A stretch of DNA of 23,502 nucleotides from Bacteroidota bacterium (GCA_030691295.1 JAUYEQ010000100.1:1-23502), one strand, 5' to 3'; shown: positions 1 to 7,704, counted from the first letter of the stretch. The notes: generated by a model not told the origin, from the letters alone. Made by a program: numbers and translations.

Positions 1-12
1 AAATATTTTAAT

Positions 13-1194
13 TTATCCATAAGCTCCCAGTCCGAAAAATGCCCGCCTCTTGGCAAAACGGTAAATCCGGCTTTTCTCCGGAATCACATCACACGAACCG
101 TGACTAACAGTTTCAGGTGCCGTGGCTAAACGATACAATTCTCCATTCCTTCCTGAAGTATTTTGTGCATCGTGTTTTTTTACAAATCCAGCCAGCCATT
201 GCGGATCTTCCATCACAACACAACCTTTGGTTTTTTGTTGAATACTGCTTCTGAAATCACTTAAAAAAGTCGATTCTGCATACAATCGATCAAGCGGTTT
301 TTCATCCACATGATCGGCGGCAAACTGAATGATCGGACATGGTTCAACAAATCCGGAGGCATTGATGTGGTGGCTCAAACCTTCAGCAGCCGGACACATG
401 GCAATTCCATCCGCATCCCAATAAGTATCAATAATGGCAATGCTGTATTTCATCCGGGCATCGACCATGTGCTGACGAAGCTGACGAATTTCATCCGGAC
501 TTAGCGCCAGTTGGTAATTGGGCTGATGTCCAACCGGACGATAAATGTAATACCACAAATAGGCAACCCCCTTGTCGATCAGTGAATTGATAAATTCTGG
601 CGACATAGCCATTTCGAGGTTCGATTTGCAAACACTGATGGCGACGCCTGTAACCAGTCCGGCTTTTATGCAATTGTCAATTCCCTGATTGGCCGATTGA
701 AACACATTCTTTCCGCCACGGCGCACATCGGCAACCTCTTCATCGCCTTCGAAGCTAATGAGCGGAGTTACATTGGCACACTGCCGAAGCGCCTCAGCCA
801 CTTCAGGAGTAAGAAGCGTACCGTTGGTAAACAACTGAAAATAGCAATCCGAATGTTTTTTGAATATCTCGGGAAGTGGTTTGTACAAGAGCGGTTCGCC
901 GCCCAAAATTCCGAAGAAATAAGAACCTGCTTTTTTGGTTTCGTCAATGATCCGGTTGAGCTGTTCCGGTTTCAACCGGCTATTTTTTTCCTTTCCCATC
1001 ACCCAGCATCCCTGGCAATTCAGGTTGCAGTCGTCGGTAACTGAAATGAAATTAAAGGCCGGAAAGAATTCGCCTTTCTTTTGCCGTTTCTGAAACCTTG
1101 CAAACGACATGGAACCTTTGATGCCCATGTTCACCACAAATTTGTACAAACATCGTTTGTCAGTCCGGATCAGTATGTTTTTTAGTAATCCCAT
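13..1194 (-). CDS. Radical SAM protein with SPASM-like C-terminal region
   Basis: A 393-residue protein with the radical SAM [4Fe-4S] motif CNLNCQGC (Cys56, Cys60, Cys63) followed by GGEP at about residues 98-101, the usual SAM-contacting motif. A later segment around CPAAEGLSHHINASG and EPCP holds extra cysteines, as in SPASM-type auxiliary cluster regions. The family uses S-adenosylmethionine and a reduced cluster to make a 5'-deoxyadenosyl radical; the substrate cannot be read from the sequence. I chose the ATG at 1194 rather than the upstream in-frame TTG at 1212, because the latter lies in a palindrome and ATG has an A-rich GAAAAA just before it. The next gene upstream (1444-2223, same strand) encodes a ferredoxin-like protein, which could supply electrons (inference). 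A perfect 20-bp palindrome sits 10 bp upstream of the start. Confidence 0.85.
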   Translation of the reverse strand: MGLLKNILIRTDKRCLYKFVVNMGIKGSMSFARFQKRQKKGEFFPAFNFISVTDDCNLNCQGCWVMGKEKNSRLKPEQLNRIIDETKKAGSYFFGILGGEPLLYKPLPEIFKKHSDCYFQLFTNGTLLTPEVAEALRQCANVTPLISFEGDEEVADVRRGGKNVFQSANQGIDNCIKAGLVTGVAISVCKSNLEMAMSPEFINSLIDKGVAYLWYYIYRPVGHQPNYQLALSPDEIRQLRQHMVDARMKYSIAIIDTYWDADGIAMCPAAEGLSHHINASGFVEPCPIIQFAADHVDEKPLDRLYAESTFLSDFRSSIQQKTKGCVVMEDPQWLAGFVKKHDAQNTSGRNGELYRLATAPETVSHGSCDVIPEKSRIYRFAKRRAFFGLGAYG

Positions 1195-1200
1195 TTTTTC

Positions 1201-1224
1201 GTAGAGACGCAATATATTGCGTCT
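1201..1224 (+). repeat. REP-like palindrome preceded by GTAG
   Basis: GTAG at 1201-1204 is followed by a perfect 20-bp palindrome, AGACGCAATATATTGCGTCT (1205-1224). A conserved GTAG next to a hairpin is the hallmark of classical REP elements recognised by REP-associated IS200-like transposases. On the minus strand the hairpin lies directly upstream of the radical SAM start codon at 1194, so it would be in the 5' untranslated region and could affect translation (inference). Confidence 0.55.
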
Positions 1225-1272
1225 GTTTTTTAAATTGAACCCATTTAGTCAGTTTCAAATTTCAAACATTTA

Positions 1273-1284
1273 GGGCTAAAGCCC
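1273..1284 (+). repeat. TAAA-loop hairpin, GGGC/GCCC stem
   Basis: GGGC-TAAA-GCCC is a perfect 4-bp stem with a TAAA loop. The same unit occurs inverted at 18080-18091 and, lacking the final C, at 18617-18627 across the transposase stop codon. Larger stems with the same loop are at 1306-1326 and 17876-17896. Confidence 0.55.
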
Positions 1285-1305
1285 AATTTCTTTGCATTCT
1301 TGCGT

Positions 1306-1326
1306 CCGTTGCCTAAAGGCAAACGG
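1306..1326 (+). repeat. TAAA-loop hairpin with bulged A (copy 1)
   Basis: Arms CCGTT+GCC and GGC+AACGG enclose a TAAA loop with a single unpaired A on the 3' side, followed by CAAAGGATAT. The copy at 17876-17896 has the same layout, the same bulge and the same tail, but different paired bases. Paired changes that keep the stem imply selection or mobilisation as a folded single strand. Confidence 0.6.
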
Positions 1327-1387
1327 CAAAGGATATCGCGATTATCAAGACAAGAGCTGTATCCCTGCCTGCGGCTGGCAGGCTTTG

Positions 1388-1407
1388 CCGTCACATTCAT
1401 GTGACGG
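1388..1407 (+). repeat. Short perfect inverted repeat
   Basis: Arms CCGTCACAT and ATGTGACGG (9 bp each) surround a 2-base centre. This is part of the palindrome cluster between the radical SAM and ferredoxin-like genes. No function is evident; it could be a REP remnant or part of a terminator region for the gene ending at 1444. Confidence 0.45.
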
Positions 1408-1417
1408 TTATATGAAG

Positions 1418-1461
1418 ACCCCAATTCTTTGGGCTTAGCTCCGCTACCCCAATTCTTTGGG
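1418..1461 (+). repeat. Duplicated 16-bp segment at a gene 3' end
   Basis: ACCCCAATTCTTTGGG occurs at 1418-1433 and again at 1446-1461. The second copy carries the last codons and stop of the ferredoxin-like gene (minus strand). Each copy can form a small CCCAA/TTGGG hairpin. It looks like a local duplication of the gene end. Confidence 0.5.
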
Positions 1462-2223
1462 TAGATCGGTTGAGGCTTTCAATTCTTCCAGCGCTTTCTG
1501 CCTTTCAGCTTGCGCCTGCTCCATCAATCCTGCCCTAAAAATATTCCGTCTCAACGCTGAACGTTGGTTCAGTGTCGAAATTAAACTGCTGTCCATTGCG
1601 AATTCTTTTACCCGATGCTCAGCTCCCGGCTCGGCACCTGCCAGAACAACGGTTTCTTTCAGCCGTGGAAAAATAATGGCCGAAGTGGGGCAGTTCCGTC
1701 CGCAAGCCGGACAATTGTTTTTACAGGCCAGCGGATTCACAACTTTAAGCTGTTTGTTACCAAACGTGTAAACACCGAATAAACAGAATTTGAAGCATTT
1801 TCCGCAATCTATGCAAAGTGCTTGTTCAATCACCGGATACCATGCCGGAACATCCAACCCGCTTTCAATGGTTGTTTCTGAAGTTTTTCCTTCAGTAAAT
1901 AAAAAATCATTCCGGAGTTTCGATTCAATATCAGCAACCGACAGTTCCCTGAAATTCAGGACTTCCAATCCCGAAAGTGTCAGATCGTTCTGTGCCAAAA
2001 GACTTTTGATTGCCCGTGGATAACACGCAACCATTATTTTCCGGTCGTATTTCTGATCGATTGCCCGGATAAAATCCTTCCGGTTAAGAACAATTCCGCA
2101 GAAATCGTCGAGCTGATACAAATCAACATCAAACGATCCAACCATCATTTTGATTTGGTTCGACTTTTCAGAAGAAATTACACCTGCACCACAATTGCAG
2201 AATAAAATACACGATTTACTCAT
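1444..2223 (-). CDS. 4Fe-4S ferredoxin-domain protein, HdrA-like N-terminus
   Basis: A 259-residue cytoplasmic protein with two [4Fe-4S] binding motifs: CIDCGKCFKFC (Cys137, 140, 143, 147) and a spaced set CKNNCPACGRNCP (Cys167, 171, 174, 178). The second has an extra residue between its first two cysteines compared with a classic CxxCxxC. The N-terminus CILFCNCGAGVIS resembles the cysteine-rich start seen in heterodisulfide-reductase-like and other iron-sulfur oxidoreductase proteins. A role in electron transfer is likely; partners are unknown. The radical SAM gene follows on the same strand after about 250 bp of palindromic repeats, and the lipoprotein gene lies 109 bp upstream. The ATG at 2223 is a natural start but has no clear Shine-Dalgarno, which is usual in Bacteroidota. 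Confidence 0.8.
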   Translation of the reverse strand: MSKSCILFCNCGAGVISSEKSNQIKMMVGSFDVDLYQLDDFCGIVLNRKDFIRAIDQKYDRKIMVACYPRAIKSLLAQNDLTLSGLEVLNFRELSVADIESKLRNDFLFTEGKTSETTIESGLDVPAWYPVIEQALCIDCGKCFKFCLFGVYTFGNKQLKVVNPLACKNNCPACGRNCPTSAIIFPRLKETVVLAGAEPGAEHRVKEFAMDSSLISTLNQRSALRRNIFRAGLMEQAQAERQKALEELKASTDLPKELG

Positions 2224-2332
2224 GAGAATTAAACCGATTTAGTAATCCAGCTTAAATAAACCAAAAATAGTTCCTACTGAAAAGCAGATTGTCGGTTAAA
2301 ATGATCTCATTAACAAACATTAAAGAAATTGC

Positions 2333-4225
2333 TTAGGTTGGCGGATGCAGCCTTTTTTGGAACCAGACACGCACCGACTTCATTTTTTCCAACTGACTGG
2401 CAGGTACACGACGTTTGCAAGTAGAGCGTTCTTCGCTATTTTCGGGCGCTCCCCAGCGGATTTCGGCGCCATCGTTCGGATTGTATGCCATTTCAAATGC
2501 ATCCCTCCGTTTCAGAATCTCACTGATTGTCAGGATTTGTTCGGTGCCGTTGGAACGGGTATAAGTAATCGAAAGTTCTGTTAACTTCTTATTCAGGAGT
2601 TCCTGTAAATTTTCTTTCACCTTTTCAGGAGATTGCAGCATGGGTATTTTATAATCATCGGGTGAGCGCATCACTTTGGCCGGAAAATCGAGAACGGCAT
2701 CCATTGCTATTAACAGGCGCAGATCACGGTTGGGAGTCGAAAAATCTTCCCATACGCCACCCGTCTGAAACACTCCCGCAGCCCGACCCGGCATCGGAAT
2801 AACTGTTCCCGGATGTGCGTTCATATATTTTTCGCCATTTTCAACCGATGTAACCCGCACAACAAGCTGTTCGTGCAATGCTTTTATCAAATCGAGCATT
2901 GCCATTTCAGGATCAAGCGGTTCAGGATTAATGATCTGTTCCATCGTGTGATAAAATACATTGCTTTCCATTCCTTTTTGCTGAAGTGAAAATGGCAGCA
3001 GTCCAGATTCAGCGGTGATCTCTTCGGCTTTCAAAAGCCTGAGTTTGCCTTCGGTGACAACAATTGGCCGGAATGCCTTAAATCCGGGTTCGCCAATCAC
3101 TTCCGCTTCATTCGTATTGAATAAAAAATTTCCTTTCCAGAAACGTTTAATCCCCACCGTTCCGTCAGGCTGGGCATCAACAGAAAGAAGCACACCCGTA
3201 TTGTCGTCGGTTTGAGGCACCTGACCAACCAGAATAAGCGTGTGTCCATAAGGATCGGCATATACAATTCCGGGGCGAATGGCCTCTCTGCTAAGGGCAA
3301 CGGGATAATAATCCGAGTTTTCGTTGTTCAGCGAAGTACGGGCAGTTCCTGAATGAACTCCATTCATCACCATTCTCGCAAATGTGTTGAATTTCTGAAT
3401 CGGATTTGATTTCGATAAAATTACCTCATTGGTGATCCATCGCCCTGTTTTTGGCGCACGGCCCAGGCCACCGCGATCTGCCTCATGATACCCGAACGGA
3501 AGTCCAAGCTTCCATGCAAAATAAGCCCGCAGAAAATATGGGTTATCGGCACAATCAGGTTCCATCAGCACTTTAATTTTACCTGAAGCATCATCTTCGC
3601 CCAACGAGTGGTGGTTATATAGAAAATTGAGTTCCTGATTCTGTGTAATTTCGTTCAGGGCTCCCCACGACGAACGTTCATCTGCTCCATGAAACAAGGC
3701 ATTTACCCACGCCGAATAAAGCGCTTCCGTTTTGGCGTTCCAACCTTGCTTTGTTTTCCAAACGGACTGTGATGCTGAAATCATTGGCTTCCCGGTTACC
3801 GTAAATTCAAGACTTTCGGTCGTTGTTTTGGTTTGAAAAGTAACCTTATAATTGCCTTCTGTTCCGGCAACAAATTCATCAATACGCCAGAAAGGCAATA
3901 CTTCCCCACCCCGGCTTTTCGCTGTTTCTATTTCTCCGGAAGGACTGTTCACTGTAATTTTAGCTTTCCGGATACTTTTACTGCCTGTTACCAACACGCG
4001 GAATACCTGTCCCGGACGGGGATTTTCAGGAGAAACCATGATGGCATTTACCTGCTGTATTTCAGGTGAGTCGTCTGTCTCTTCTGCCGAAACTGTGAGT
4101 GAATCATCCTGTTTGGTATTCTTGTCAGTGGAAGGACGGCTGCCGCAAGAGTAAAGGCCCATTGTCAGGATAACCTGAACAACGATGAGCCACAAACGAA
4201 ATGGTCGGGAAACAAAAGTCTTCAT
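2333..4225 (-). CDS. Large lipoprotein, possible cysteine-peptidase/transglutaminase-like fold
   Basis: A 630-residue protein starting at the ATG at 4225 (seven residues after the longest possible start). It begins with a basic then hydrophobic segment and a lipobox-like LYSC (Cys27), so it is probably lipidated and exported. Residues about 60-145 look like a beta-sandwich (Ig-like) domain containing PENPRPGQVF. The central part has DCADNPYFLRAYFAWK (Cys225), then DPYGHTLIL (His328) and SVDAQPDG (Asp350); an ordered Cys-His-Asp set is typical of papain-like and transglutaminase-like enzymes, so a cysteine hydrolase is my inference. I do not recognise a named family. A candidate -7 element TATCTTTG lies 18 bp upstream of the start, within 4244-4251. 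It is transcribed in the same direction as the two iron-sulfur genes, but spacing gives no strong evidence for an operon. Confidence 0.65.
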   Translation of the reverse strand: MKTFVSRPFRLWLIVVQVILTMGLYSCGSRPSTDKNTKQDDSLTVSAEETDDSPEIQQVNAIMVSPENPRPGQVFRVLVTGSKSIRKAKITVNSPSGEIETAKSRGGEVLPFWRIDEFVAGTEGNYKVTFQTKTTTESLEFTVTGKPMISASQSVWKTKQGWNAKTEALYSAWVNALFHGADERSSWGALNEITQNQELNFLYNHHSLGEDDASGKIKVLMEPDCADNPYFLRAYFAWKLGLPFGYHEADRGGLGRAPKTGRWITNEVILSKSNPIQKFNTFARMVMNGVHSGTARTSLNNENSDYYPVALSREAIRPGIVYADPYGHTLILVGQVPQTDDNTGVLLSVDAQPDGTVGIKRFWKGNFLFNTNEAEVIGEPGFKAFRPIVVTEGKLRLLKAEEITAESGLLPFSLQQKGMESNVFYHTMEQIINPEPLDPEMAMLDLIKALHEQLVVRVTSVENGEKYMNAHPGTVIPMPGRAAGVFQTGGVWEDFSTPNRDLRLLIAMDAVLDFPAKVMRSPDDYKIPMLQSPEKVKENLQELLNKKLTELSITYTRSNGTEQILTISEILKRRDAFEMAYNPNDGAEIRWGAPENSEERSTCKRRVPASQLEKMKSVRVWFQKRLHPPT

Positions 4226-4243
4226 ATCAATTTTTTCAGGCCT

Positions 4244-4251
4244 CAAAGATA
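4244..4251 (-). promoter_or_regulatory. Candidate -7 promoter element (TATCTTTG)
   Basis: On the minus strand TATCTTTG matches the Bacteroidota -7 consensus TAnnTTTG, upstream of the lipoprotein start at 4225. No good -33 TTTG is visible at the usual 19-21 bp. Confidence 0.4.
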
Positions 4252-4366
4252 AGCGTACAATTTCTTTATACTGAGAGCAATTTCAGAAATCACCGACTTT
4301 CAGGAAGATTCTTAAAATTGGTTGTAATGATGACGTATGATTCATTAAAAAATAGAGTTAATTTTC

Positions 4367-4399
4367 TTTATCCGATTACTCACAAATTAAGTAAGTTTG
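4367..4399 (+). promoter_or_regulatory. Candidate promoter for the RelE/ParE-type TA pair
   Basis: TAAGTTTG (4392-4399) matches TAnnTTTG, with a weak TTTA -33-like element at 4367-4370 spaced 21 bp. It lies 15 bp before the antitoxin ATG at 4415, giving a very short leader, as is common for autoregulated TA operons. Confidence 0.45.
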
Positions 4400-4414
4400 T
4401 AAAAACGAAATAAT

Positions 4415-4651
4415 ATGACTGTTAGAGAATTAAAGAAGAAATTAATCGGAAAAATTGACCAATCAGAGGACAGCGAACTATTGGAAGAAATGTACCGTTT
4501 AATTGCCAATGAAGAATCAGATTCAAGTATTTATGAGCTGTCGGAAGAACAAATCAGGGCGGTGGAAGAAGGACAGCTTCAATATAAAAATGGCCAGTTT
4601 TTGACAGATAAGCAGGCTGATAAAGATATTGAAGAATGGTTAGACAAATAG
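4415..4651 (+). CDS. Antitoxin of a type II TA pair
   Basis: A 78-residue acidic, helical protein with the arrangement typical of Bacteroidota RelB/ParD-like antitoxins: an N-terminal amphipathic helix (residues about 3-30) and a C-terminal half with the sequence QIRAVEEGQLQYKNGQF and EEWLDK. It would bind and neutralise the toxin encoded immediately downstream; the two genes overlap by 16 bp (toxin ATG at 4636), implying coupled translation. Family assignment rests on size, composition, position and similarity to antitoxins I know, not on a diagnostic motif. A putative promoter lies just upstream, so autoregulation by the complex is expected for this class. Confidence 0.75.
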   Translation: MTVRELKKKLIGKIDQSEDSELLEEMYRLIANEESDSSIYELSEEQIRAVEEGQLQYKNGQFLTDKQADKDIEEWLDK

Positions 4652-4923
4652 TTTGGACCGAAAGAGCTCAAAAAGAGAGAATTGAAATTCTTACTTTCTG
4701 GAATAATCACAATAAATCGACTAGTTACAGCAAGAAGCTTAACAAGTTAATCAGGGAGTCACTAAAACTGATTTCCAGATATCCGTTAATTGGGAAACCC
4801 ACGAATAAAGAAAATGTAAAAGTCAAAATACTGAAGAACTACCTGCTTATTTACGAATTAACTTCTGACGAAATCATAGTATTGTCGGTCTGGGATTGTC
4901 GACAAAAGCCAATTAAGCTCTAA
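4636..4923 (+). CDS. RelE/ParE-superfamily toxin
   Basis: A 95-residue basic protein with the RelE/ParE pattern: an N-terminal strand QIVWTERAQKE, two helices, RYPLIGKPT in the middle, and C-terminal strands KNYLLIYELTSDEIIVLSVWDCRQKP. Members either cleave mRNA on ribosomes (RelE-like) or poison gyrase (ParE-like); which applies here cannot be decided by eye. It overlaps the antitoxin by 16 bp and is full length for the family. The pair stands about 200 bp upstream of the helicase, on the same strand. Confidence 0.85.
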   Translation: MVRQIVWTERAQKERIEILTFWNNHNKSTSYSKKLNKLIRESLKLISRYPLIGKPTNKENVKVKILKNYLLIYELTSDEIIVLSVWDCRQKPIKL

Positions 4924-5001
4924 TTAATGTTGCCTTTGTGTTAATTCAGCCTTGTTTTCAGGAGTTTAAAAACCAAACTGAATTCGGTAAGAAAATTAAA
5001 T

Positions 5002-5009
5002 TACCTTTG
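5002..5009 (+). promoter_or_regulatory. Candidate -7 promoter element for the helicase
   Basis: TACCTTTG matches TAnnTTTG and is followed by CGCC. It would start a leader of roughly 115 nt before the ATG at 5131. The -33 element is not obvious. Confidence 0.45.
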
Positions 5010-5044
5010 CGCCCAGATTTTAGGGGTCGGTTAATTTCCTTTTT

Positions 5045-5107
5045 GCCTGGTTTAAGGCAGGAGCAACTAACTGTCTCCTTCCATTAACAGGGTCAGCGTT
5101 TTGCTGA
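5045..5107 (+). promoter_or_regulatory. Structured 5' leader of the helicase mRNA (candidate)
   Basis: Three short hairpins can be drawn: GCCT/AGGC (5045-5058), GGAG/CTCC (5060-5078) and TCAGC/GCTGA (5093-5107). Long structured leaders are common in cold-induced RNA helicase genes. The stems are only 4-5 bp, so this is a weak, testable suggestion. Confidence 0.25.
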
Positions 5108-5130
5108 TTCACAATTTAAAAGGAATTAAT

Positions 5131-6936
5131 ATGACATTTGAAGAAACTGGCCTAAAGCCGGAAATCTTAAAGGCGATCGCTGAAATGGGGTTCGAAAACC
5201 CTACGCCTATTCAGGAGCAAACCATCTCGCACCTGATTTCATCAACCAATGATTTAGTGGCTTTGGCCCAAACCGGAACCGGCAAAACCGCCGCATTCGG
5301 ACTTCCGGTTATCAACAATACCTCGATGCAAATCAAAGAGGTTCAGACCTTAATCTTGTGTCCAACACGTGAGTTGTGTTTGCAAATCACCCGCGACATG
5401 GATAAATACTCGAAATTCATTCCCGGTTTCAAAACGATTCCGGTTTATGGTGGCGCCGACATTACCAAACAAATCAGGGAACTGAAAGCCGGAGGACAAG
5501 TTGTTGTTGGTACTCCCGGACGTGTGCATGATCTGATCCGCCGTAAAATGCTGAACATCTCTGCCATCCGGTGGCTGATTCTGGACGAAGCGGACGAAAT
5601 GCTGACCATGGGATTCAAGGAAGAATTGGACGCTATTTTGTCAACCACTCCAAAAGAAAAACAAACACTGCTGTTCTCGGCTACCATGCCAACCGAAATT
5701 GCCTCCATGAAATCCAATTATCTTAAAGATGCGATTGAAATTTCAGTAGGAAAAAGAAATGCAGGCGCTGAAAACGTTGAGCACCACTATTACATGGTTC
5801 AGGCCAAAGACAAATACGAAACATTAAAACGTATTGCTGATAATTATCCCGACTGTTATGCGATTGTTTTCTGCCGCACCAGAATGGAAACCCGTGATGT
5901 GGCCGAACAATTTATGGCCGACGGATACAATGCAGATGCTTTGCACGGCGATCTTTCGCAGGCACAGCGCGATCAGGTGATGGCCCGTTTCCGCGGAAAA
6001 CAGCTGCAAATGCTGGTTGCAACCGATGTGGCTGCACGCGGACTGGATGTAACTGAATTGACCCACGTAATCAATTATTCTTTGCCTGACGATCATGAGG
6101 TGTATATTCACCGCAGCGGACGTACCGGAAGAGCTGGCAAAAGCGGTATTTCTGTTTCAATTATCAACCTGAAAGAAACAGGCCGTTTGAAACAAATTGA
6201 AAAAATTGCACGGAAAAAATTCGAACGGAAAATGGTTCCGGGCGGAGACGAAATATGTGAAAAACAATTGTTTCACCTGATTGACCGTGTACAAAACGTT
6301 GAAATCAACGAAACTCAAATAGAAAAATACCTTCCGCAAATTCTTGAAAAATTTGAAGGAATGAGCCACGACGATATCGTTAAACATTTTGTATCGCTCG
6401 AATTCAACCAATTGCTTGATTATTACAAAAATTCACGCGACCTGAACGTGAGAACTGACGCATCGCGCGATTCGTTCCAACGCAGCGACCGCGGAAGCGA
6501 CCGTGACCGTGGTGGCGACCGTATGAATTTCACCAAACTGTTTATCAACGCCGGAAAAAAACAAAACCTGAACGCATCAGGATTGATCGGGCTGATCAAC
6601 CAATACTCAAGCCGCAGGAATGTTGAAATCGGCAAAATTGATATTCAGCGTAAGTTCTCCTTTTTTGAAATTGACAGCAGCTTCGAAAAGGACCTTGTAA
6701 ATGCGATGAACAACGAGGTAATTGAAGGCCATGTTATCAATATTGGTAAGGTTGAATCGACTGCCGACATGCAACCACGCGAAGGTGGATCATTCCGCAG
6801 AGAAGGTGGCGGCGGTTACAATGGCGGTGGCGGTTTTGCCGGCGGACGTCGCGAAGGCCGCAGAGAACCTGCTTTCAGCGATCGCGGTGACAGAGGCGGT
6901 GACCGCGGAGATCGTCCAAGACGCAGAAGAAACTAA
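5131..6936 (+). CDS. DEAD-box ATP-dependent RNA helicase with DbpA-type RNA-binding domain
   Basis: A 601-residue RNA helicase that unwinds RNA duplexes using ATP, probably in ribosome assembly or cold adaptation. Motifs in order: Q motif near FENPTPIQEQ, AQTGTGKT (46-53), PTREL, GTPGR, DEAD (152-155), SAT (183-185), ARGLDV and HRSGRTGRAG (327-336). Residues about 466-542 resemble the DbpA/CsdA RNA-binding domain, and the last 50 residues are a Gly/Arg-rich RNA-binding tail (RGG-like). The ATG at 5131 is preceded by AAAAGGAA, a better start than the in-frame TTG at 5101. The gene ends in a strong terminator. The last ~100 coding bases and the terminator are repeated 980 bp downstream, on the far side of a higBA module. 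Confidence 0.95.
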   Translation: MTFEETGLKPEILKAIAEMGFENPTPIQEQTISHLISSTNDLVALAQTGTGKTAAFGLPVINNTSMQIKEVQTLILCPTRELCLQITRDMDKYSKFIPGFKTIPVYGGADITKQIRELKAGGQVVVGTPGRVHDLIRRKMLNISAIRWLILDEADEMLTMGFKEELDAILSTTPKEKQTLLFSATMPTEIASMKSNYLKDAIEISVGKRNAGAENVEHHYYMVQAKDKYETLKRIADNYPDCYAIVFCRTRMETRDVAEQFMADGYNADALHGDLSQAQRDQVMARFRGKQLQMLVATDVAARGLDVTELTHVINYSLPDDHEVYIHRSGRTGRAGKSGISVSIINLKETGRLKQIEKIARKKFERKMVPGGDEICEKQLFHLIDRVQNVEINETQIEKYLPQILEKFEGMSHDDIVKHFVSLEFNQLLDYYKNSRDLNVRTDASRDSFQRSDRGSDRDRGGDRMNFTKLFINAGKKQNLNASGLIGLINQYSSRRNVEIGKIDIQRKFSFFEIDSSFEKDLVNAMNNEVIEGHVINIGKVESTADMQPREGGSFRREGGGGYNGGGGFAGGRREGRREPAFSDRGDRGGDRGDRPRRRRN

Positions 6937-7009
6937 ACACGCGATAGCGTAAAATTTCAAGTTCCAAATTCCAGGTTGAGTTGACCTGAAATTTGGAACT
7001 TTTGTTTTA
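6838..7009 (+). repeat. Direct repeat copy A: helicase 3' end plus terminator
   Basis: This segment aligns without gaps to 7818-7989 at an exact offset of 980 bp. It holds the last 32 codons of the helicase, the stop codon and the terminator. From 6853 to 6936 only 8 of 84 bases differ, seven at third codon positions and one giving Gly to Ser. The linker after the stop and the terminator loop are more diverged, while the terminator stem is kept. Confidence 0.9.
6959..7008 (+). terminator. Rho-independent terminator of the helicase
   Basis: Arms of about 18 bp starting AAGTTCCAAATT and ending AATTTGGAACTT surround a 7-base loop, followed by TTTGTTTT. One mismatch (C6971/A6989) interrupts the stem. 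The opposite strand also has an AATTTT tract after the stem, so it may stop transcripts of the convergent higBA. Confidence 0.85.
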
Positions 7010-7051
7010 TGAATGACTCAGCTTTGAAGTTCAAGTAAAATCGAAGCGATG

Positions 7052-7408
7052 TTAATATTCCTGAATTAATACTTCTGTTGAAATATGCATCTTTTTATTA
7101 ATCTTACGAATCATATCTAAAGACAACTTTCTCTTTTTTCCTAATATCTCTGTTACACGACTTCTGAATCCAATCACATCAGCCAAATCCTTTGGTTTAT
7201 AATTCATTTGCTCCATTCGAAACTTAATGGCTTCAATCGGATCTGGCAAATCAATCGGATAATGAATCTTTTCATAATTATCAATCAATAATGACAACAA
7301 ATCCAATTCGTCACCTTCTGTTGTTCCCGGTTCTGCATCAAATATAACTTCAAGTCTTTTTAATGCCAGATTATATTCTTCTTTAGTTTTTATTACTTTG
7401 TGTTCCAT
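7052..7408 (-). CDS. higA: HigA-family antitoxin (XRE/HTH)
   Basis: A 118-residue antitoxin with an N-terminal region EYNLALKRLEVIFDAEPGTTEGDELDLLSLLIDNYE, which is typical of HigA proteins, and a C-terminal helix-turn-helix (about residues 68-112, KPKDLADVIGFRSRVTEILGKKRKLS). It binds the HigB toxin and represses the operon. The start lies 2 bp after the toxin stop, giving the usual higB-higA order with the toxin first. The module is on the strand opposite the helicase and lies between the two copies of the helicase 3' end, so it appears to have arrived with the repeat. Confidence 0.92.
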   Translation of the reverse strand: MEHKVIKTKEEYNLALKRLEVIFDAEPGTTEGDELDLLSLLIDNYEKIHYPIDLPDPIEAIKFRMEQMNYKPKDLADVIGFRSRVTEILGKKRKLSLDMIRKINKKMHISTEVLIQEY

Positions 7409-7410
7409 AA

Positions 7411-7704
7411 TTATATTGTTTCAGCGTTTATCTTATCATACTCTGCATGTGTACCAATGAATCGAATCCAAAGAATTCCAAATTTGTAATTAATCTTTAC
7501 AACCAATCTATACGAATTACCCTTTATATTGAAAACTACCCGGTTATCTTGCAAAATGCTTGCTGACGGATAGTCGGATTTTATTACATTTGGTGAAATC
7601 CAACTTGTTTTTTCAGCTTCATCATACCATGATTTTAGTGGTTCTTCACAATCTTTGTGAATTGTCCAAAAATCGCGCAATGTACTTTTAGCAATTACTC
7701 TCAC
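7411..7704 (-). CDS. higB: HigB-type mRNA interferase toxin, GTG start
   Basis: A 97-residue toxin of the HigB/RelE superfamily, which cleaves mRNA in association with the ribosome. Family signatures are VRVIAKSTLRDFW at the start, SWYDEAEKTSW, SASILQDNRVVFNIKGN and the C-terminal YRLVVKINY...IRFIGTHAEYDKI. Homologues begin at the residues equal to VRVIAKST, and here that codon is GTG (7704). A longer reading starting with ATG at 7740 would run through the putative -7 element TATCTTTG (7718-7725), so I favour GTG. The antitoxin follows after 2 bp. The protein is full length and shows no sign of decay, unlike the toxin remnant at 8148. Confidence 0.9.
   Translation of the reverse strand: MRVIAKSTLRDFWTIHKDCEEPLKSWYDEAEKTSWISPNVIKSDYPSASILQDNRVVFNIKGNSYRLVVKINYKFGILWIRFIGTHAEYDKINAETI

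Noticed and set aside
1201..1230. Palindrome plus T tract as a plus-strand terminator
   Set aside because: No plus-strand gene ends nearby; GTAG plus palindrome fits a REP-like repeat better, although terminator activity is not excluded.
5101..5130. TTG start adding 10 residues to the helicase
   Set aside because: ATG 5131 has AAAAGGAA before it and matches typical DEAD-box N-termini (MTFEETGL).
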